DNA of 64,000 nt from Fratercula arctica (taxonomy: Eukaryota > Chordata > Aves > Charadriiformes > Alcidae), in assembly GCA_947846985.1 (NCBI GenBank), contig CANTUZ010000025.1, forward strand, positions 9,298,100-9,362,099. The letters run 5' to 3'. The stretch's first letter is position 1; each line of letters opens with the position of its first letter. Below are positions 22,994 to 34,501 of this stretch, in pieces. The notes beneath the pieces were generated by a model. That model was not told where the DNA came from. It did not search any database and saw only the letters and a program-made list of their open reading frames with translations. Position numbers and translations under genes: made by a program.

Positions 22994-24042
22994 CCAATTG
23001 TGGAAGTGATCACAAACTGGCCTGAAGGCAAAGACTTCACAATGCCACCAGAGGAGGTGGTGACTCGTCCTGAGGAGGCCCCGCCATATAATGAACTCTC
23101 AGATAATGAGAAACAGTATGCCCTGTTCACTGATGGATCTTGTCAGATTGTAGGAAAACATCAAAGGTGGAAAGCTGCTGTGTGGAATTTCACACTACGA
23201 GTTGCAGAAGCTCCTGAAGGAGAAGGTGAATCAAGTCAATTTGGAGAGGTAAAAGCCATCCAGCTAGCCCTAGGCATTGCTGAACAAGAAAAGTGGCCAA
23301 TACTCTATCTCTATACTGACTCATGGATGGTGGCAAATGCTTTGTGGGGGTGGTTAAAGCAGTGGAGGCAGAGCAACTGGCAGCACAAAGGTAAACCCAT
23401 CTGGGCTGCTGAACTATGGCAAGATATTGCTGACCAGGTAGGGAAACTAGTTGTGAAGGTATGCTGTGTAGATGCCCACGTACCCATGAGTCGGGCCACT
23501 GAGGAACATGGAAAGAATCAGCAAGTGGACCAAGCTGCTAAGATTTTCCAGACGGATTTGGACTGGGAACATAAAGGTGAACTATTTTTAGCTCGCTGGG
23601 CCCATGACACTTCAGGACATCAAGGAAGGGATGCAACATATAAATGGGCTCATGACCGAGGGGTGGATTTAACCATGGACGCTATTGTGCAGGTTATCCA
23701 TGATTGTGAAACATGCGCCGAAATCAAACAAGCTAAAAGGTTAAAACCTTTGTGGTATGGGGGAACGATGGCTGAAATATAAATTTGGGGAGGCCTGGCA
23801 AATTGACTACATCACACTGCCTCCAACCCACCAGGGTAAGCATTACGTGCTTACAATGGTGGAAGGAAGCACCAGATGGTTGGAAACCTATGCCATACCC
23901 CATGCTACTGCCCGGAATACCATCCTGGGCCTTGAAAGGCAAGTCTCGTGGTGACATGGTACTCCAGAAAGAATTGAGAAACCATTGAAGAATGGAGAAA
24001 CTCAATGTGTACCCCAAGGAAATTTGACCCTGGGTGAGAAGA
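22994..24042 (+). pseudogene. pol: ERV-A pol: RNase H and integrase
   Basis: The open frame to 23782 holds RNase H (L-F-T-D-G-S-C; F-G-E-V-K-A-I-Q-L; Y-T-D-S-W; V-D-A-H-V) and the integrase zinc domain (H-D-T-S-G-H and C-E-T-C). A frameshift at about 23755 leads to frame 23757-23954 with Q-I-D-Y-I-T-L (first catalytic Asp). The second Asp and the Glu are missing because the core is deleted near 23985, where text jumps to the pol C-terminus (C-V-P-Q-G-N-L-T-L-G-E-K). Confidence 0.88.
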
Positions 24043-24442
24043 CTTAATTCTGAGTTGTATGATATTAATTGTCATATGATACTAACAGTGTTCTATAAGT
24101 GTTTTTCAGGATAACACAGTGGTGATGAAACCTGAAGCAGCTTCATCAAGTGACATCCAGTAAAACTCTTCAAGATGGACATACTACCCACGGGCATGGA
24201 CCACAATGAATTTAATTCATCCCTGAGAACTTCATTCATTTTTCCTACCCTGAGAATCTGCTATGAGAGATGAAATCCTACAGTTATGAACTAAATGGAC
24301 TTAATGAACTTTTGTAGATAAAATCATAACTGAGTAACCTGCATATATCTATTTTTATATATATATATGGATGGATAGATTTGATAGATAAAAGTATTAG
24401 TGATCTGAGCATGACGCAAATGGTATGGAATAAGGGGTGGAA
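24043..24442 (+). other. ERV-A 3' untranslated region and polypurine tract
   Basis: About 400 bp between the end of pol and the 3' LTR with no env frame. TAAGGGGTGGAA at 24431-24442 abuts the LTR and is the polypurine tract that would prime plus-strand synthesis. The ERV-B family has the near-identical AATAAGGGGTGGA (reverse strand near 34220). Confidence 0.75.
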
Positions 24443-25162
24443 TGTCCTGATTTGAGGTAAAACAGAAACAACTTTCTGTTCAGTAATTTTACTTCTTAGC
24501 TAGGCTTCCTCTAACTCTCTGAAATTAACAGTATGTTGTGTCTAAAACGGTTCATTCAGAGTGATAAGACAGTTAGTGCCGAGGACTGGTATGCAGAGAG
24601 GCTCTTGCTTATACTTATTGCTGTAACAACCAAGGTCAGCTAATTTTGTTATTTGCCCGTTGGAGGGTCAGAAGTGGAAAAGCATAGAGGGGTCCCACCT
24701 GCAGGGAGATGCGGCCAGGACAGGTGACCCAAAACTGACCAACAGGGTATTCCATCCCATCTGCATCATGTTCAGTATAAAAGCTGAGGGATCAAAGGGT
24801 CAGCTCTCTCTTCCTTCAATGGCTGACATTTGAGGAGGACCCTGTCTGTTCATCTGCCTTTGATCCCGATCAGTGGGCTCCTGACTCCAACTCTGGAACC
24901 CTTCCCACTCGTCGCTGAGTCCAGTCTGGGACTTCCCCAGTGCCTGCCGGTGACATCATCCTGGGAGCTTAATACGGTCATGTATATACTGTATCTATTT
25001 CATTATTTTCCTTTTTATTTTATTATTTTATTTCATTAAAGTAATTTAGTTTCTTCTAAACTCTTAAATCTCTCTTTATCTCTCCTCCTCCTCTCCGTGC
25101 ACGAGAGGCTGGGGGGGAGCATCTGTCGCCAGCCATTGGCTGATTTGGCCAAAACCACGACA
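24443..25162 (+). mobile_element. ERV-A 3' LTR
   Basis: 720 bp from TGTCCTGATTTGAGG to CCACGACA, matching the 5' LTR throughout, with TATAAAAG at 24776-24783. The intact TG...CA ends here show that the TA start of the 5' LTR is a later mutation. Confidence 0.9.
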
Positions 25163-25789
25163 AATATACACATGGGAAAAATGGACAACTACTTAAAATG
25201 CATCTGTGAAAGTCATTAGTGTTTGAAGAGACATGTCCTAGAACAATTGTAAGGTGAATAAGAACAAGCAAATAGGTAGATGACATATCAGGCTGAAATC
25301 AGGAAATGTGTGATTAAAAGGAGACTTAATTAAACCCCTGAAGTTTTAATTTCTTAATGATGGAACAAAATGTAGGGGTGATCATATTTAGTAATAGCAG
25401 GAAACTGGAAGGCATTGATATGCAGAAGAACTGAAATATAATAGAATAAGATGTGAATGACTGAAGATGGACATCATGCCTCGAAGGCTGCATTTCGTAT
25501 TTCTATGTGCAAAATATGTACTTCTGTGCAAAACCAAGACTTTTTAAATTATTATTAGAAGCTCAAGGTTCATCAGCTGGAAATAACATGAAGAAAAAGA
25601 CAAGGGTGTAATTAGCTGCTTTAGTGACGACTATGAGCTAGTAGTTCTGTTTATAATATTGTTTTCTACCAGGTTCCAAAAAAGATGAATCCAAGTGGAA
25701 GCAAATATAGAAAATGGGAATCATTATGATAAACCAGGGAACTAAAAAGCTATCTTACAGGAGGAGAACAAGAAAGCTTTGCTAGTTCA
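25163..25789. other. Unique DNA, no gene seen
   Basis: No repeat or coding sequence recognised between ERV-A and the next LINE remnant. Confidence 0.4.
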
Positions 25790-25990
25790 ATTAGCAACAC
25801 AAAGAAGAGAGGGGATAAGATCGCTGTCTATAAATACATTGGGAGAAATAAACACAAGAAAGAGTGAGCTATTCTAAGGACAATACTGATGTAAGAATAC
25901 ATGGATCTGTGTTAGACACTAATAAATTTAGACTGGAAATTAGAAGACATTTTCTAACCAGAATACTCAGGCAATAGAATAAACTCCAAT
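25790..25990 (+). mobile_element. Old LINE remnant (CR1-like ORF2 C-terminus)
   Basis: Degraded text reading R-G-D-K-I-A-V-Y-K-Y-I-G and later L-D-W-K-L-E-D-I-F resembles the RGDLIxxYKYLKG and F-R-L-D-x-R-x-x-F-F blocks of CR1 ORF2. It is far more decayed than any other copy here and has no 3' tail. Confidence 0.4.
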
Positions 25991-25994
25991 AGAA

Positions 25995-27185
25995 ACAAAT
26001 TCAAATGTATACCAATGCACACAGCCTGGTGAACAAACAGGAGGAACTGGAGCTCCATGACCAGTCAGAAAGTTATGATATCATAGGAATAACTGAAACA
26101 TGGTGGGACAACTCACATGACTGGAGGATCACAATGGATGGCTATAGGGTGTTTCGTAAAGACAGGCAGGGAAGAAGAGGAAGAGGAGTCTTGCTCTATG
26201 TTAAGGAGAACATTGAATGTATACAAGTCAACCACGGTGATTGTGGAAGCCCTGTCGAATGCCTCTGGGTCAAGATCAGAGGGGTTGCCTCCAAGGGGGA
26301 TCTTATAGTAGGCATCTGCTACCGACCTCCAAACCAAGACAAAAAGGCCAACGAAGGAATATTTGGGTCACTTAACCAAGCTTCAGATCAACAGAACCTG
26401 GTTCTTATGGGTGACTTCAACTACCCAGACATTTGTTGGAAGAACAATACAGCAGCTCACATGTCCTCCATCAAGTTCCTGGAATGCATAGAAGACTACT
26501 TCCTCATACAAATGTTAGATGTGCCAACCAGGAACGAGGCACTACTGGACTTGCTACTCACAAACCAAGAAAACCTGTTTTGTAATATCTCAGTTAGTGA
26601 TAGCCTTGGCTGCAGTGATCACAATATTGTGGCATTTGGGATCCTGCTGAGCATGCTGAAGGTTAGTACTAAGACAAGGGTTTTAGATTTTTAGGAGAGC
26701 AAACTTCAGCTCACTCAGAGCTCAGCTGGGAAGGAATCCGTGTGAAGCTTCCACGGAGGATAAAGGTGCTAGCGAGTGCTGGGAGGTTTTCAAGAACGCT
26801 CTCCTGGAAGCACAAAAACCGTTCATCCTCTTTGAAGGCATGGGAAGTAGGCAGAGCAAGAGACCCACTTGGGTTAACTGCAAGCTTCTGAGTCATCTCA
26901 AAAACAAAATAGAATCATACCAGAGATGGAAAAGCGGACAAAGACAAATACCCATTGAGAACTATGAGGGCATTGCCAGGGCATGCAGAGATGCAATTAG
27001 AAGAGCAAAAGCTCAGCTCAAATTCAAATTGGCCAGAGATGTCAAAAACTATAAGAAAGGGTTCTTCACGTACGTAAACAACAAGCAGAAACAGAAGGAA
27101 AATATTGGCCCGCTGTTAAACAGGAGAGGTGAATTAATCACCAACAACACTGAAAAGGCAGAGGTTCTCAAGACTTTATTCACCT
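25995..27185 (+). mobile_element. Old CR1 LINE, part 1: endonuclease and linker
   Basis: The frame 26005-26694 (229 codons) is a CR1 apurinic-type endonuclease: Y-T-N-A-H-S-L start, ITETWWD (catalytic Glu), VGICYRPPNQD, MGDFNYPDICW (Asp/Asn) and GCSDHNIVAF (catalytic Asp-His). A second frame (26840-27208) carries the basic linker with RACRDAIRRAKAQLK. A frameshift at about 26694 separates them. The sequence breaks at 27185 in the A-E-V-L-x-x-x-F-T segment. The matching continuation V-T-S-V-F follows at 44696, after the nested elements. Confidence 0.85.
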
Positions 27186-28378
27186 TCTCAGGTACCCTTG
27201 CAAAATAGGTATGAGGCTCTGCAAGAGGAACTGAACCATGACAAGGAAGATGATTCGATGTGTGCAGAGGTGTTGCTGAGGTTAAGTCAAAATACACCCC
27301 ACAACAAAACCTCTTCAGTACAGAAAAAAAGATGGGTCATTGTCGTAGGTGATTCCCTCCTGAAGGGAGCAGAAGGCCCAATATGAAGACTGGACCCACT
27401 TCTCAGGGAAGACTGCTGCCTCCCTGGGGCCCCAGTTAAAGATATAGAGAAAGCTTCCTTCCCTGGTATGTCCTTCAGATTACTATCCACTACTGATTTT
27501 TCAGACAGGCAGCGATGAACTGGCAACGAGAAACTCGAGGGCAATCAAGAGAGACTTCCGGGTCTTGGGATGACTGGTTAAGGGTTCAGGAGCATAAGTA
27601 GTGGTTTCCTCTGTCATTCCAGTTGCAGGGAAAAATGAGGGAAGAAACAGGAAGAGCCAGCAGATAAATACCTGGCTCTGAGCCTGGTGTCAGCAGCAGG
27701 ACTTCGGGTTTTACACGACACCAGGCCTGCTGATGACTGATGGGGTACACCTGTCTCAAACAGGGAAAAGGTTCTTGGTGCAAGAGTTGGCAGGGCTTAT
27801 TGAAAGGGCTTTAAACTAGATTTGAAAGGGGAAGGGGATGAAACCAGGCTCTTTAGAGGTAAGCCTGGGGGTGGCATGCCAATGTCTGCAGGACAGGATG
27901 CTAGTGAGGTCCCTCAGTCTGCAGACTCAGTGAAGGCAGGGGATGGAGATCAATGCAGCAGCAGAGATGTGAGGGTTATTGATGGGTTAGAAACTACGGC
28001 TGTGCCTGGGAATCGCCAGGCAGGAATTAGGGCTTCTCCCAGAAAAAAGGTGGCAGGACCAATAGACCAACTGAAGTCCATCTACACTAACGCATGCAGC
28101 ACGGGCAACAAACAGGAGGAGCTGGAAGCCATTGTGCAGCAGGAAAACTATAATATAGTCGCCATCACGGAAATGCACAACTCGCAAAACTGGAGTGCTG
28201 CAATGGATGGCTATAAACTCTTCAGAAGGTATAGGCAAGGAAGGAGAAGCAGTGGGGTGGACTTGTATGTTAGGGAGTCTTATGAATGTCTAGAACTTAA
28301 TGACAGTGACAATTGGGTAAGAATCAGGGGGAGGGCCAACAAGGCAGATATCATGGTGGGAGTCTGTTATAGACCGCC
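27186..28378 (+). mobile_element. CR1-b LINE, part 1: ORF1 end and endonuclease start
   Basis: The sequence includes the ORF1 esterase-like segment WVIVVGDSLLKGAEGPI (27332-27382) followed by stops, then G-V-H-L-S-Q-T-G-K-R-F-L (the end of ORF1, near 27740). The ORF2 frame 27822-28378 starts the endonuclease (I-Y-T-N-A-C, I-V-A-I-T-E-M, V-G-V-C-Y-R-P-P). It is cut at 28378 by an ERV-B-type LTR and resumes at 44130. The left flank TCACCT (27180-27185) is repeated at 44696-44701, giving the limits of CR1-b within the older CR1. Confidence 0.85.
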
Positions 28379-28716
28379 TGTAGTGATTTGGCCTCAGATG
28401 GCAATAAAGAACCATGTGTCGCTCGCTCAGCTCTTCCCAATACGGGAAGGATCAGAAAAAAAAGGCAAAACTCTTGGGTTGAGACAAAGGCAGTTTAACA
28501 GAACAGCAAAGGGAACAAGAAAACAACAACACTAACACGGATAGAGGAATATACAAACGCGATTACAGAACCGCCACTCCCCAACTAGACCCAAGACAAG
28601 AGACACCAGCCCACTCCAAGCCCGACTTCCTGCCCCCTCCCCTCCTCTTAATCTCAGGGTGGGCATGGCTCACATGGCATGGAATACTTAACCCTGTCCC
28701 TGCCGGAACCAGGACA
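28379..28716 (-). mobile_element. ERV-B-family LTR (left boundary of the composite)
   Basis: 338 bp from TGTAGTGATTTGGCC to ACCAGGACA, closely matching 33892-34217 and 43797-44129. It follows the CR1-b endonuclease codons for Y-R-P-P. The LTR at 43797-44129 is followed by codons P-P-N-Q-D of the same protein, so these two LTRs bracket one insertion into CR1-b. The duplicated bases CCGCC(T)/CCACC(C) are the probable target duplication. Confidence 0.85.
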
Positions 28717-29011
28717 TTATCCACCCCTTATTCCATACCATTTTTGCCATGCCCAGATCTTACAGTTTTCAGAACATGTGACTGGTGTACTCGGTGTGGC
28801 TCATGCACACAGTCCATGGGCTGAAGATGTAGATCTTGAGGAAGTTGCTGGGTGTCAGCTCTGATCCCATCACCACTTTGCTTTACTCAATTCTTCATCA
28901 AAGTCCATCTGTCCTCAATTTGGGTGATTCTTACTGCAGTACAGCTGATAGCAATTATAGTAATGACTATAGCAGGACTAACCCAGACTGTCTTCCCTAA
29001 CATATTCTTCA
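28717..29011 (-). pseudogene. ERV-B-family 3' UTR and pol C-terminal scrap
   Basis: The sequence next to the LTR repeats 34218-34466: polypurine tract (reverse of TAAGGGGTGGATAATG) and the 3' untranslated region. It then jumps over the bases equivalent to 34467-34641 to a short pol C-terminal piece (reverse strand N-M-L-G-K-T-V-W-V). It ends abruptly at 29011, where unrelated sequence starts. So this end of the element has an internal deletion and a non-homologous break. Confidence 0.8.
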
Positions 29012-29927
29012 TGGATGAGGCCTCTTTTGATCTTGGCTCATCATGTAAGTACAAACACAGGAACAAGTTGTTTTTCCCTCCTCCTCTACCCTCAAACATC
29101 TGTGAACAGCCACACACCACCATCTTCATATTTCTGGATAGTTTTATGGTCATTTCATGTTAGAATGCAAAACTGATAGCATATACTGTACAAGCCTGCT
29201 GAACCATAATATTAAGCTTCCTGAAAGTTTTTGATAAAAATTGCATCTTATCCTTTTTCAGTATAACTTGCCTATTGATGCCAATAATCACTTAATGGCT
29301 ATAGCAGGAACAGAAGTACACTAAACCCAGTTCATATTTCAGTTCACAGATTGTGCCCACAATATAGGCCTGTAACTAAGAAATGTACTCTTTTGACTCC
29401 TTAGAAACAAAAAGTTGTTTGTGATTTTTAAAGCATAGCTGATTTTTTCAGCAAAATGTGAAAAAGACATTTTTGATGCTGGAAAACTTATGTTGTGATC
29501 TCTGATCTTTTATTGGAAGTCCTTTATTTTAGTTTTATCTTTAGAATATAACAGTATCCTTTTACCAAATAATAACCAAAGATAAGTGCAAGACTGAACT
29601 TATTTCAAGAATATTTAGTGGAATATCAGAAGATTCATAGGATTAAGTCCTATCAAAGGATTATATAAATTTCAACCATCATGGTATTTGCTCTTGCTCC
29701 CAGGCTTTGTATAAGTGGCAGAGGGCTCCGAGAGGTTCATTTGACAAATAGCTGTGCTCATTACCAGGGGAACAGAAACTGTTCTTTTTTGGGACTTCTT
29801 TTTATTCCTTTTCTTTCAGGGCAAGCATATATGGCAGTTACTCTTTCTACTCTCCATTGTCTAACCAGTTCCAGGTTAGGGACATATATGAGTTTATATA
29901 TATGAGGACATATATAGTTTGGGGAAA
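29012..29927. other. Unique DNA, no gene seen
   Basis: AT-rich sequence between an ERV scrap and a CR1 5' end. No exon, repeat or RNA gene recognised. Confidence 0.4.
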
Positions 29928-32440
29928 CTGATGAGGCTTTTTACAGACAACTGAAGGTAGCCTCGCAATCGCAGGCCCTGGTTCTCATGGGGGACTTCAA
30001 TCACCCTGATATCTGCTGGGAAGACCACACAGCCAGGCATGGGCAGTCCAGGAGGCTCCTCCAGTGCATTGATGACAACTTTTTGACACAGGTGGTACAG
30101 GAGCCAACAAGGAGAGGAGCACTTCTAGACCTGGTACTGACAAACACAGAGGGATTGGTGGAGGACATTAAGGTTGGGGGCACCCTAGGTTGTAGTGATC
30201 ATGAAATGATTGAGTTCATGATCGTGGGCACTATCCACAAAACAACAAGAAGTAAAATTACAACCTTGGATTTCAGGAGGGCTAACTTTGGCCTCTTCAA
30301 GAAACTGCTTGGAGAGATCCCGTGGGCTAGGGCTATGGAAGGCAAAGGGGCTCAAGAAAGCTGGTTGATATTCAAAGACCACTTCCTCCAAGCTCAGGAT
30401 CGGTGCATCCCGAAGAGAAAGAAATCGGCCAAGGGACGCAGGAGACCTGCATGGTTAAGCAGGGAGCTTCAGAAAAAGCTCAAGTGGAAGAAGGAAGTTT
30501 ATAATAAGTGGAAGAAGGGACTGACCCCTTGGGAGGATTACAAGAATGCCACCAGAGCGTGCAGGGATGAAACAAGGAAAGCCAAGGCCGCCTTGGAATT
30601 AGACCTGGCTAGGGATGTTAAGCACAACAAAAAGAGCTTCTACAAGTATATTGGAAGCAAAAGGAAGACCAGAGAAGTTGTGGGCCCACTGTTGAATGAG
30701 ACAGGAGTCATGGTGACGGAGGATGCGGAGAAGGCAGAGTTACTGAATGCCTTCTTTGCTTCGGTCTTTTCTGCTCGGCCCAGCCCTCAGAAGTCCCAGG
30801 CATTGAATAAAGTAACAGGGAAAGAAGAAGACTTCCCTTGGGTTGAGGAGGAGCGAGTGAGGGATCAATTAGATCATTTAGATATTCACAAGTCCATGGG
30901 CCCCGATGGGATGCACCCGAGAGTGCTGAGGGAGCTGGCAGAAGTCATTGCTGGGCCGCTCTCCATCATCTTTGAAAGGTCCTGGAGAACAGGTGAGGTG
31001 CCTGAGGACTGGAGGAAAGCCAATGTCACCCCAGTCTTCAAAAAAGGCAAGAAGGAGGAGCCGGGGAACTACAGGCCGGTCAGCCTCACCTCCATCCCTG
31101 GGAAGATGATGGAACAGCTTGTTCTGGGCGTCATCTCAAGGCACGTGGAGGAAAAGAAAGCTATCAGAAGTACTCAGCATGGATTCACCAAGGGGAAATC
31201 ATGTCTGACTAATCTGATAGCCTTCTACGATGGCATGACTGGATGGATAGATGAGGGGAGGGCGGTAGATGTGGTCTATCTTGACTTAAGCAAAGCGTTT
31301 GACACGGTCTCCCACAGCATCCTCATAGGGAAGCTTAGGAAGTGTGGGTTAGATGAATGGACAGTAAGGTGGATAGAAAACTGGCTGAAAGATAGAGCTC
31401 AGAGGGTTGTGATTAGGGGCACAGAATCTAGTTGGAGACCAGTGACGAGTGGTGTTCCCCAGGGGTCAGTACTGGGTCCAGTCCTCTTCAATATATTCAT
31501 CAATGACCTGGATGAGGGGATAGAGTGCACCCTCAGCAAGTTTGCTGATGACACAAAGCTGGGGGGGGCGGCTGACACACCGGAGGGCTGTGCTGCCATA
31601 CAGAGAGACCTGGACAGGTTGGAGATCTGGGCAGAGAGAAACCTTATGAAATTCAACAAGGGCAAGTGTAGGGTGCTGCACCTGGGGAGGAACAACCCCA
31701 TGCACCAGTACAGGTTGGGGGCTGACCTGCTGGAGAACAGCTCTGTGGAAAGAGATCTGGGAGTCCTGGTGGACAACAGGATGACTATGAGCCACCAATG
31801 TGCCCTTGTGGCCAAGAAGGCCAATGGCATCCTGGGGTGCATCAAAAAGAGTGTGGCCAGCAGGTCAAGGGAGGTCATCCTCCCCCTCTACTCTGCCTTG
31901 GTGAGGCCACACCTGGAGTACTGTGTCCAGTTCTGGGCTCCCCGGTTCCAGAAGGACAGGGAACTGCTGGAAAGGGTGCAGCAGAGGGCTACAAAGATGA
32001 TTAGGGGACTGGAACACCTCTCTTATGAAGAAAGGCTGAGGGATTTGGGTCTCTTCAGTCTGGAAAAAAGACGGCTGAGGGGGGATCTTATCAACACTTA
32101 TAAATACTTAAAGGGTGGGTGTCAGGAGGATGGGACCAGGCTCTTTTCAGTAGTGCCCGGGGACAGGACAAGAGGCAATGGGCACAAACTGGAGCACAAG
32201 AAGTTCCACCTAAACATGAGGAGGAACTTCTTTACCCTGAGGGTGGCAGAGCACTGGAACAGGCTGCCCAGAGAGGTGGTGGAGTCTCCATCTCTGGAGA
32301 CATTCAAAACCCGCCTGGACGTGTTCCTGTGTAACCTGCTCTAGGTGACCCTGCTCTGGCAGGGGGGTTGGACTAGATGATCTCCAGAGGTCCCTTCCAA
32401 CCCTATGGTTCTATGATTCTATGATTCTATGATTCTATGA
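29928..32440 (+). mobile_element. CR1 LINE, 2.5 kb, ORF2 nearly complete
   Basis: The longest CR1 here. It begins inside the endonuclease (D-E-A-F-Y-R-Q-L at 29930) and runs to the 3' tail with four ATTCTATG units (32409-32440). The N-terminal half of the endonuclease and all of ORF1 are missing, the usual result of incomplete reverse transcription. It lies on unique DNA inside the composite between the two left ERV-B-type LTRs. Confidence 0.95.
29987..32344 (+). CDS. CR1 ORF2 protein, endonuclease (C-terminal half) and reverse transcriptase
   Basis: An uninterrupted frame of 785 codons from the first ATG. The frame is open from the 5' truncation point at 29930, so the ATG is not the native start. 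Residues 1-10 are the GDFN endonuclease motif and the S-D-H motif follows near residue 70. A basic linker lies at about 120-230, then RT motifs: KPVSL-type [16 protein letters not shown] (motif A), [12 protein letters not shown] (motif B) and FADDTKL (residues 519-525, catalytic Asp pair intact). The C-terminal domain ends [15 protein letters not shown]. In life the protein nicks target DNA and primes reverse transcription from the nick. This copy lacks most of the endonuclease and is not expected to move itself. Confidence 0.85.
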   Translation: MGDFNHPDICWEDHTARHGQSRRLLQCIDDNFLTQVVQEPTRRGALLDLVLTNTEGLVEDIKVGGTLGCSDHEMIEFMIVGTIHKTTRSKITTLDFRRANFGLFKKLLGEIPWARAMEGKGAQESWLIFKDHFLQAQDRCIPKRKKSAKGRRRPAWLSRELQKKLKWKKEVYNKWKKGLTPWEDYKNATRACRDETRKAKAALELDLARDVKHNKKSFYKYIGSKRKTREVVGPLLNETGVMVTEDAEKAELLNAFFASVFSARPSPQKSQALNKVTGKEEDFPWVEEERVRDQLDHLDIHKSMGPDGMHPRVLRELAEVIAGPLSIIFERSWRTGEVPEDWRKANVTPVFKKGKKEEPGNYRPVSLTSIPGKMMEQLVLGVISRHVEEKKAIRSTQHGFTKGKSCLTNLIAFYDGMTGWIDEGRAVDVVYLDLSKAFDTVSHSILIGKLRKCGLDEWTVRWIENWLKDRAQRVVIRGTESSWRPVTSGVPQGSVLGPVLFNIFINDLDEGIECTLSKFADDTKLGGAADTPEGCAAIQRDLDRLEIWAERNLMKFNKGKCRVLHLGRNNPMHQYRLGADLLENSSVERDLGVLVDNRMTMSHQCALVAKKANGILGCIKKSVASRSREVILPLYSALVRPHLEYCVQFWAPRFQKDRELLERVQQRATKMIRGLEHLSYEERLRDLGLFSLEKRRLRGDLINTYKYLKGGCQEDGTRLFSVVPGDRTRGNGHKLEHKKFHLNMRRNFFTLRVAEHWNRLPREVVESPSLETFKTRLDVFLCNLL

Positions 32441-33891
32441 AGGTCAGAGCCCTTACTGCCACACAGACCATCTTCATGCAAAACCAGCCAATCCTAAATA
32501 AGCCGTAAAAGGCAAATGCTGGACTTTTTAAAGGAGCATTGAAAAAAAACAAACCTCAAGCAGAACACTGTGTTCCCTAAACAAGGAGCTGTTAGTGCTG
32601 TGATAATCCTGTAAGAAAATGAACAATGAAGTCACTTGTGAGATAAGAGGAAAGAAATGTATTTACTAACTGCATTCACATAATACCTTTACTGCATTTA
32701 CAATAAGTCTTTGCATTTTGTGGGGATACCCAAAAGTTACAAGGGGAGAGGTGAGCATTATAAGTTTTTTTCCCAATTCTTCTTTGAACCATTGGCTTAA
32801 CAGCTTTTATTAAAGATAGTTCCATTTATAAACTGTTACAAGACACTGTGGTAGAAAATACCAGAAAACCATTTAAACTAGACAAAGTTGTAATCTGTGT
32901 CCAAAGCAGTATGCACTGTATGCTCTAGAGTCTTTAATAAATCTTTTCCAGCTGTACAGTCCAGGAATATGGAAAGGGAAGTCCAATTCTTTCCATTCAA
33001 AATAAATCCGTGCTCATTTCATGATCATTTTACAATCTCTGACATTAATGTATGTGTTCATGCTTTTATATAAAGCATACCAAGAAATGGGGAATCAGCA
33101 CATATTTCAGCAGATGTACTGTAATTCTCCTTCAATTCAGAAACTAAACAAGTCACTTTTAAGTTCTTAGATGGAGATGCCTAATTCTGCACTGGGAGTG
33201 TCATTCCTAGAGCTGAGCACCAGACTGCAGAATGCTACAGTGCTCTGCATGGTAACAGACAAGTCTTCTTGTGAGTTAATTCCAGATTTTTCATTCTAAA
33301 ATCAAAATAACTGAATTCTTCTGTATTTGCTAAGATTTTCTATGATGTAGCTTATATATGTTTCTGTGTACACTAATCTTTGAGGAATACCATTTGCCAA
33401 TTATTTCCATAGAGATTTTCCATATACATTTTCCACAAATTGTACAATTTGTCTCAATTTTGTTCTCCATAACCCTTACAGATTGTTCAGATCTTATGAA
33501 CAACTTCATCTGGAAATAGGAAAACAACAAAACAAAAACACATAGAAAAACTATAATAAATATAGCTGGAAAATGATCCCTTCAAACAGTTATGCCTACT
33601 GAGCTAATCTTCTTTCTGGTATCTACCTCTTGACTTGGAAAGTTTGAACTAGACAAAGCAGGGAAAAAATACTCTGTTTTTTAAATAAAACAACTCCCTC
33701 AGATGTTTTCTGCTTAGTACTATTCCTGTTCTTGTGTGGAACTGTATTATTTTTTCTATACTTTCTACTTTAATCTTAATGAGGATAGGGATCAGCTCCA
33801 TCGATTTGTCTGGAAAATTTGAGGCCAATATCCATTCTGCTATAGGGATTCCCCAATCAGCTTGAGTGGTGTAAGATTCTTCATTTCAAGT
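32441..33891. other. Unique AT-rich DNA, no gene seen
   Basis: About 1.45 kb without a repeat, exon or RNA gene that I recognise. It is the left flank of the ERV-B 3' LTR. Confidence 0.45.
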
Positions 33892-34217
33892 TGTCGTGGT
33901 TTGGCCTCAGATGGCAACAAAGAACCACGTGTCGCTCACTCAGTGCTTCCCGGTACGGGAAGGATCAGAAGAAAAAGGCAAAACTCTTGGGTTGAGACAA
34001 AGGCAGTTTAACAGAACAGCAAAGGGAACAAGAAAACAACAACAATAACACCGACAGAGAAATATACAGACGCAATTATGGAACCGCCGGTCCGGACCCA
34101 GGACGCGCCAGCCCGCTCCAAAGCCGACTGCCTGCCCCCTCCCTCCTTTTAATCTCAGGGTGGGCGTGGCTCACATGGCATGGAATACTTAACCCTGTCC
34201 CTGCCAGAACCAGGACA
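33892..34217 (-). mobile_element. ERV-B 3' LTR
   Basis: 326 bp from TGTCGTGGTTTGGCC to ACCAGGACA on the plus strand (the reverse of the LTR). The polypurine tract (reverse of AATAAGGGGTGGATAA) follows at once on the right, as expected for the 3' LTR of a minus-strand element. Confidence 0.9.
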
Positions 34218-34501
34218 TTATCCACCCCTTATTCCATACCATTTTTGCCACGCCCAGATCTTACAGTTTTCGGAACATGTGACTGGTGTACCCGGCGTAG
34301 CTCATGCACACAGTCCATGGACCAAAGATGCAGATCTTGAGGAAGTTGCTGGGTGTCAGCTCTGATCCCATCACCACTTTGCTTTACTCAGTTCTTCATC
34401 AAAGTCCATCTACCCTTAATTTGGGTGATTCTTACTGCAGTACAGCCGATAACAATTATAGTAACGAGGACATACACTGACAGTGTTGCACATGATTTGA
34501 T
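34218..34501 (-). other. ERV-B 3' untranslated region and polypurine tract
   Basis: 284 bp between the pol stop and the 3' LTR, with no env frame. The polypurine tract is the reverse complement of TTATCCACCCCTTATTCC at 34218-34235. The same text follows the LTR at 28379-28716. Confidence 0.7.

Larger units (their letters stand above)
17263..25162 (+). mobile_element. ERV-A provirus, env-less, with CR1 insertion
   Basis: A 7.9-kb plus-strand provirus with two LTRs (713 and 720 bp), a tRNA-Lys-type primer site, a membrane leader fused to gag, protease, RT, RNase H and integrase, then about 400 bp of non-coding sequence and a polypurine tract. There is no env. Its pol is interrupted by a CR1 (21981-22989). 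Frameshifts and stops occur in every region, and part of the integrase core is deleted near 23985. No clear target duplication was found: the left flank ends CAACTA and the right begins AATATA. Confidence 0.9.

Noticed and set aside
17257..25168. A clean target duplication around ERV-A
   Set aside because: Flanks CAACTA and AATATA agree at only half of the positions; other offsets give better but ambiguous matches, so none is claimed.
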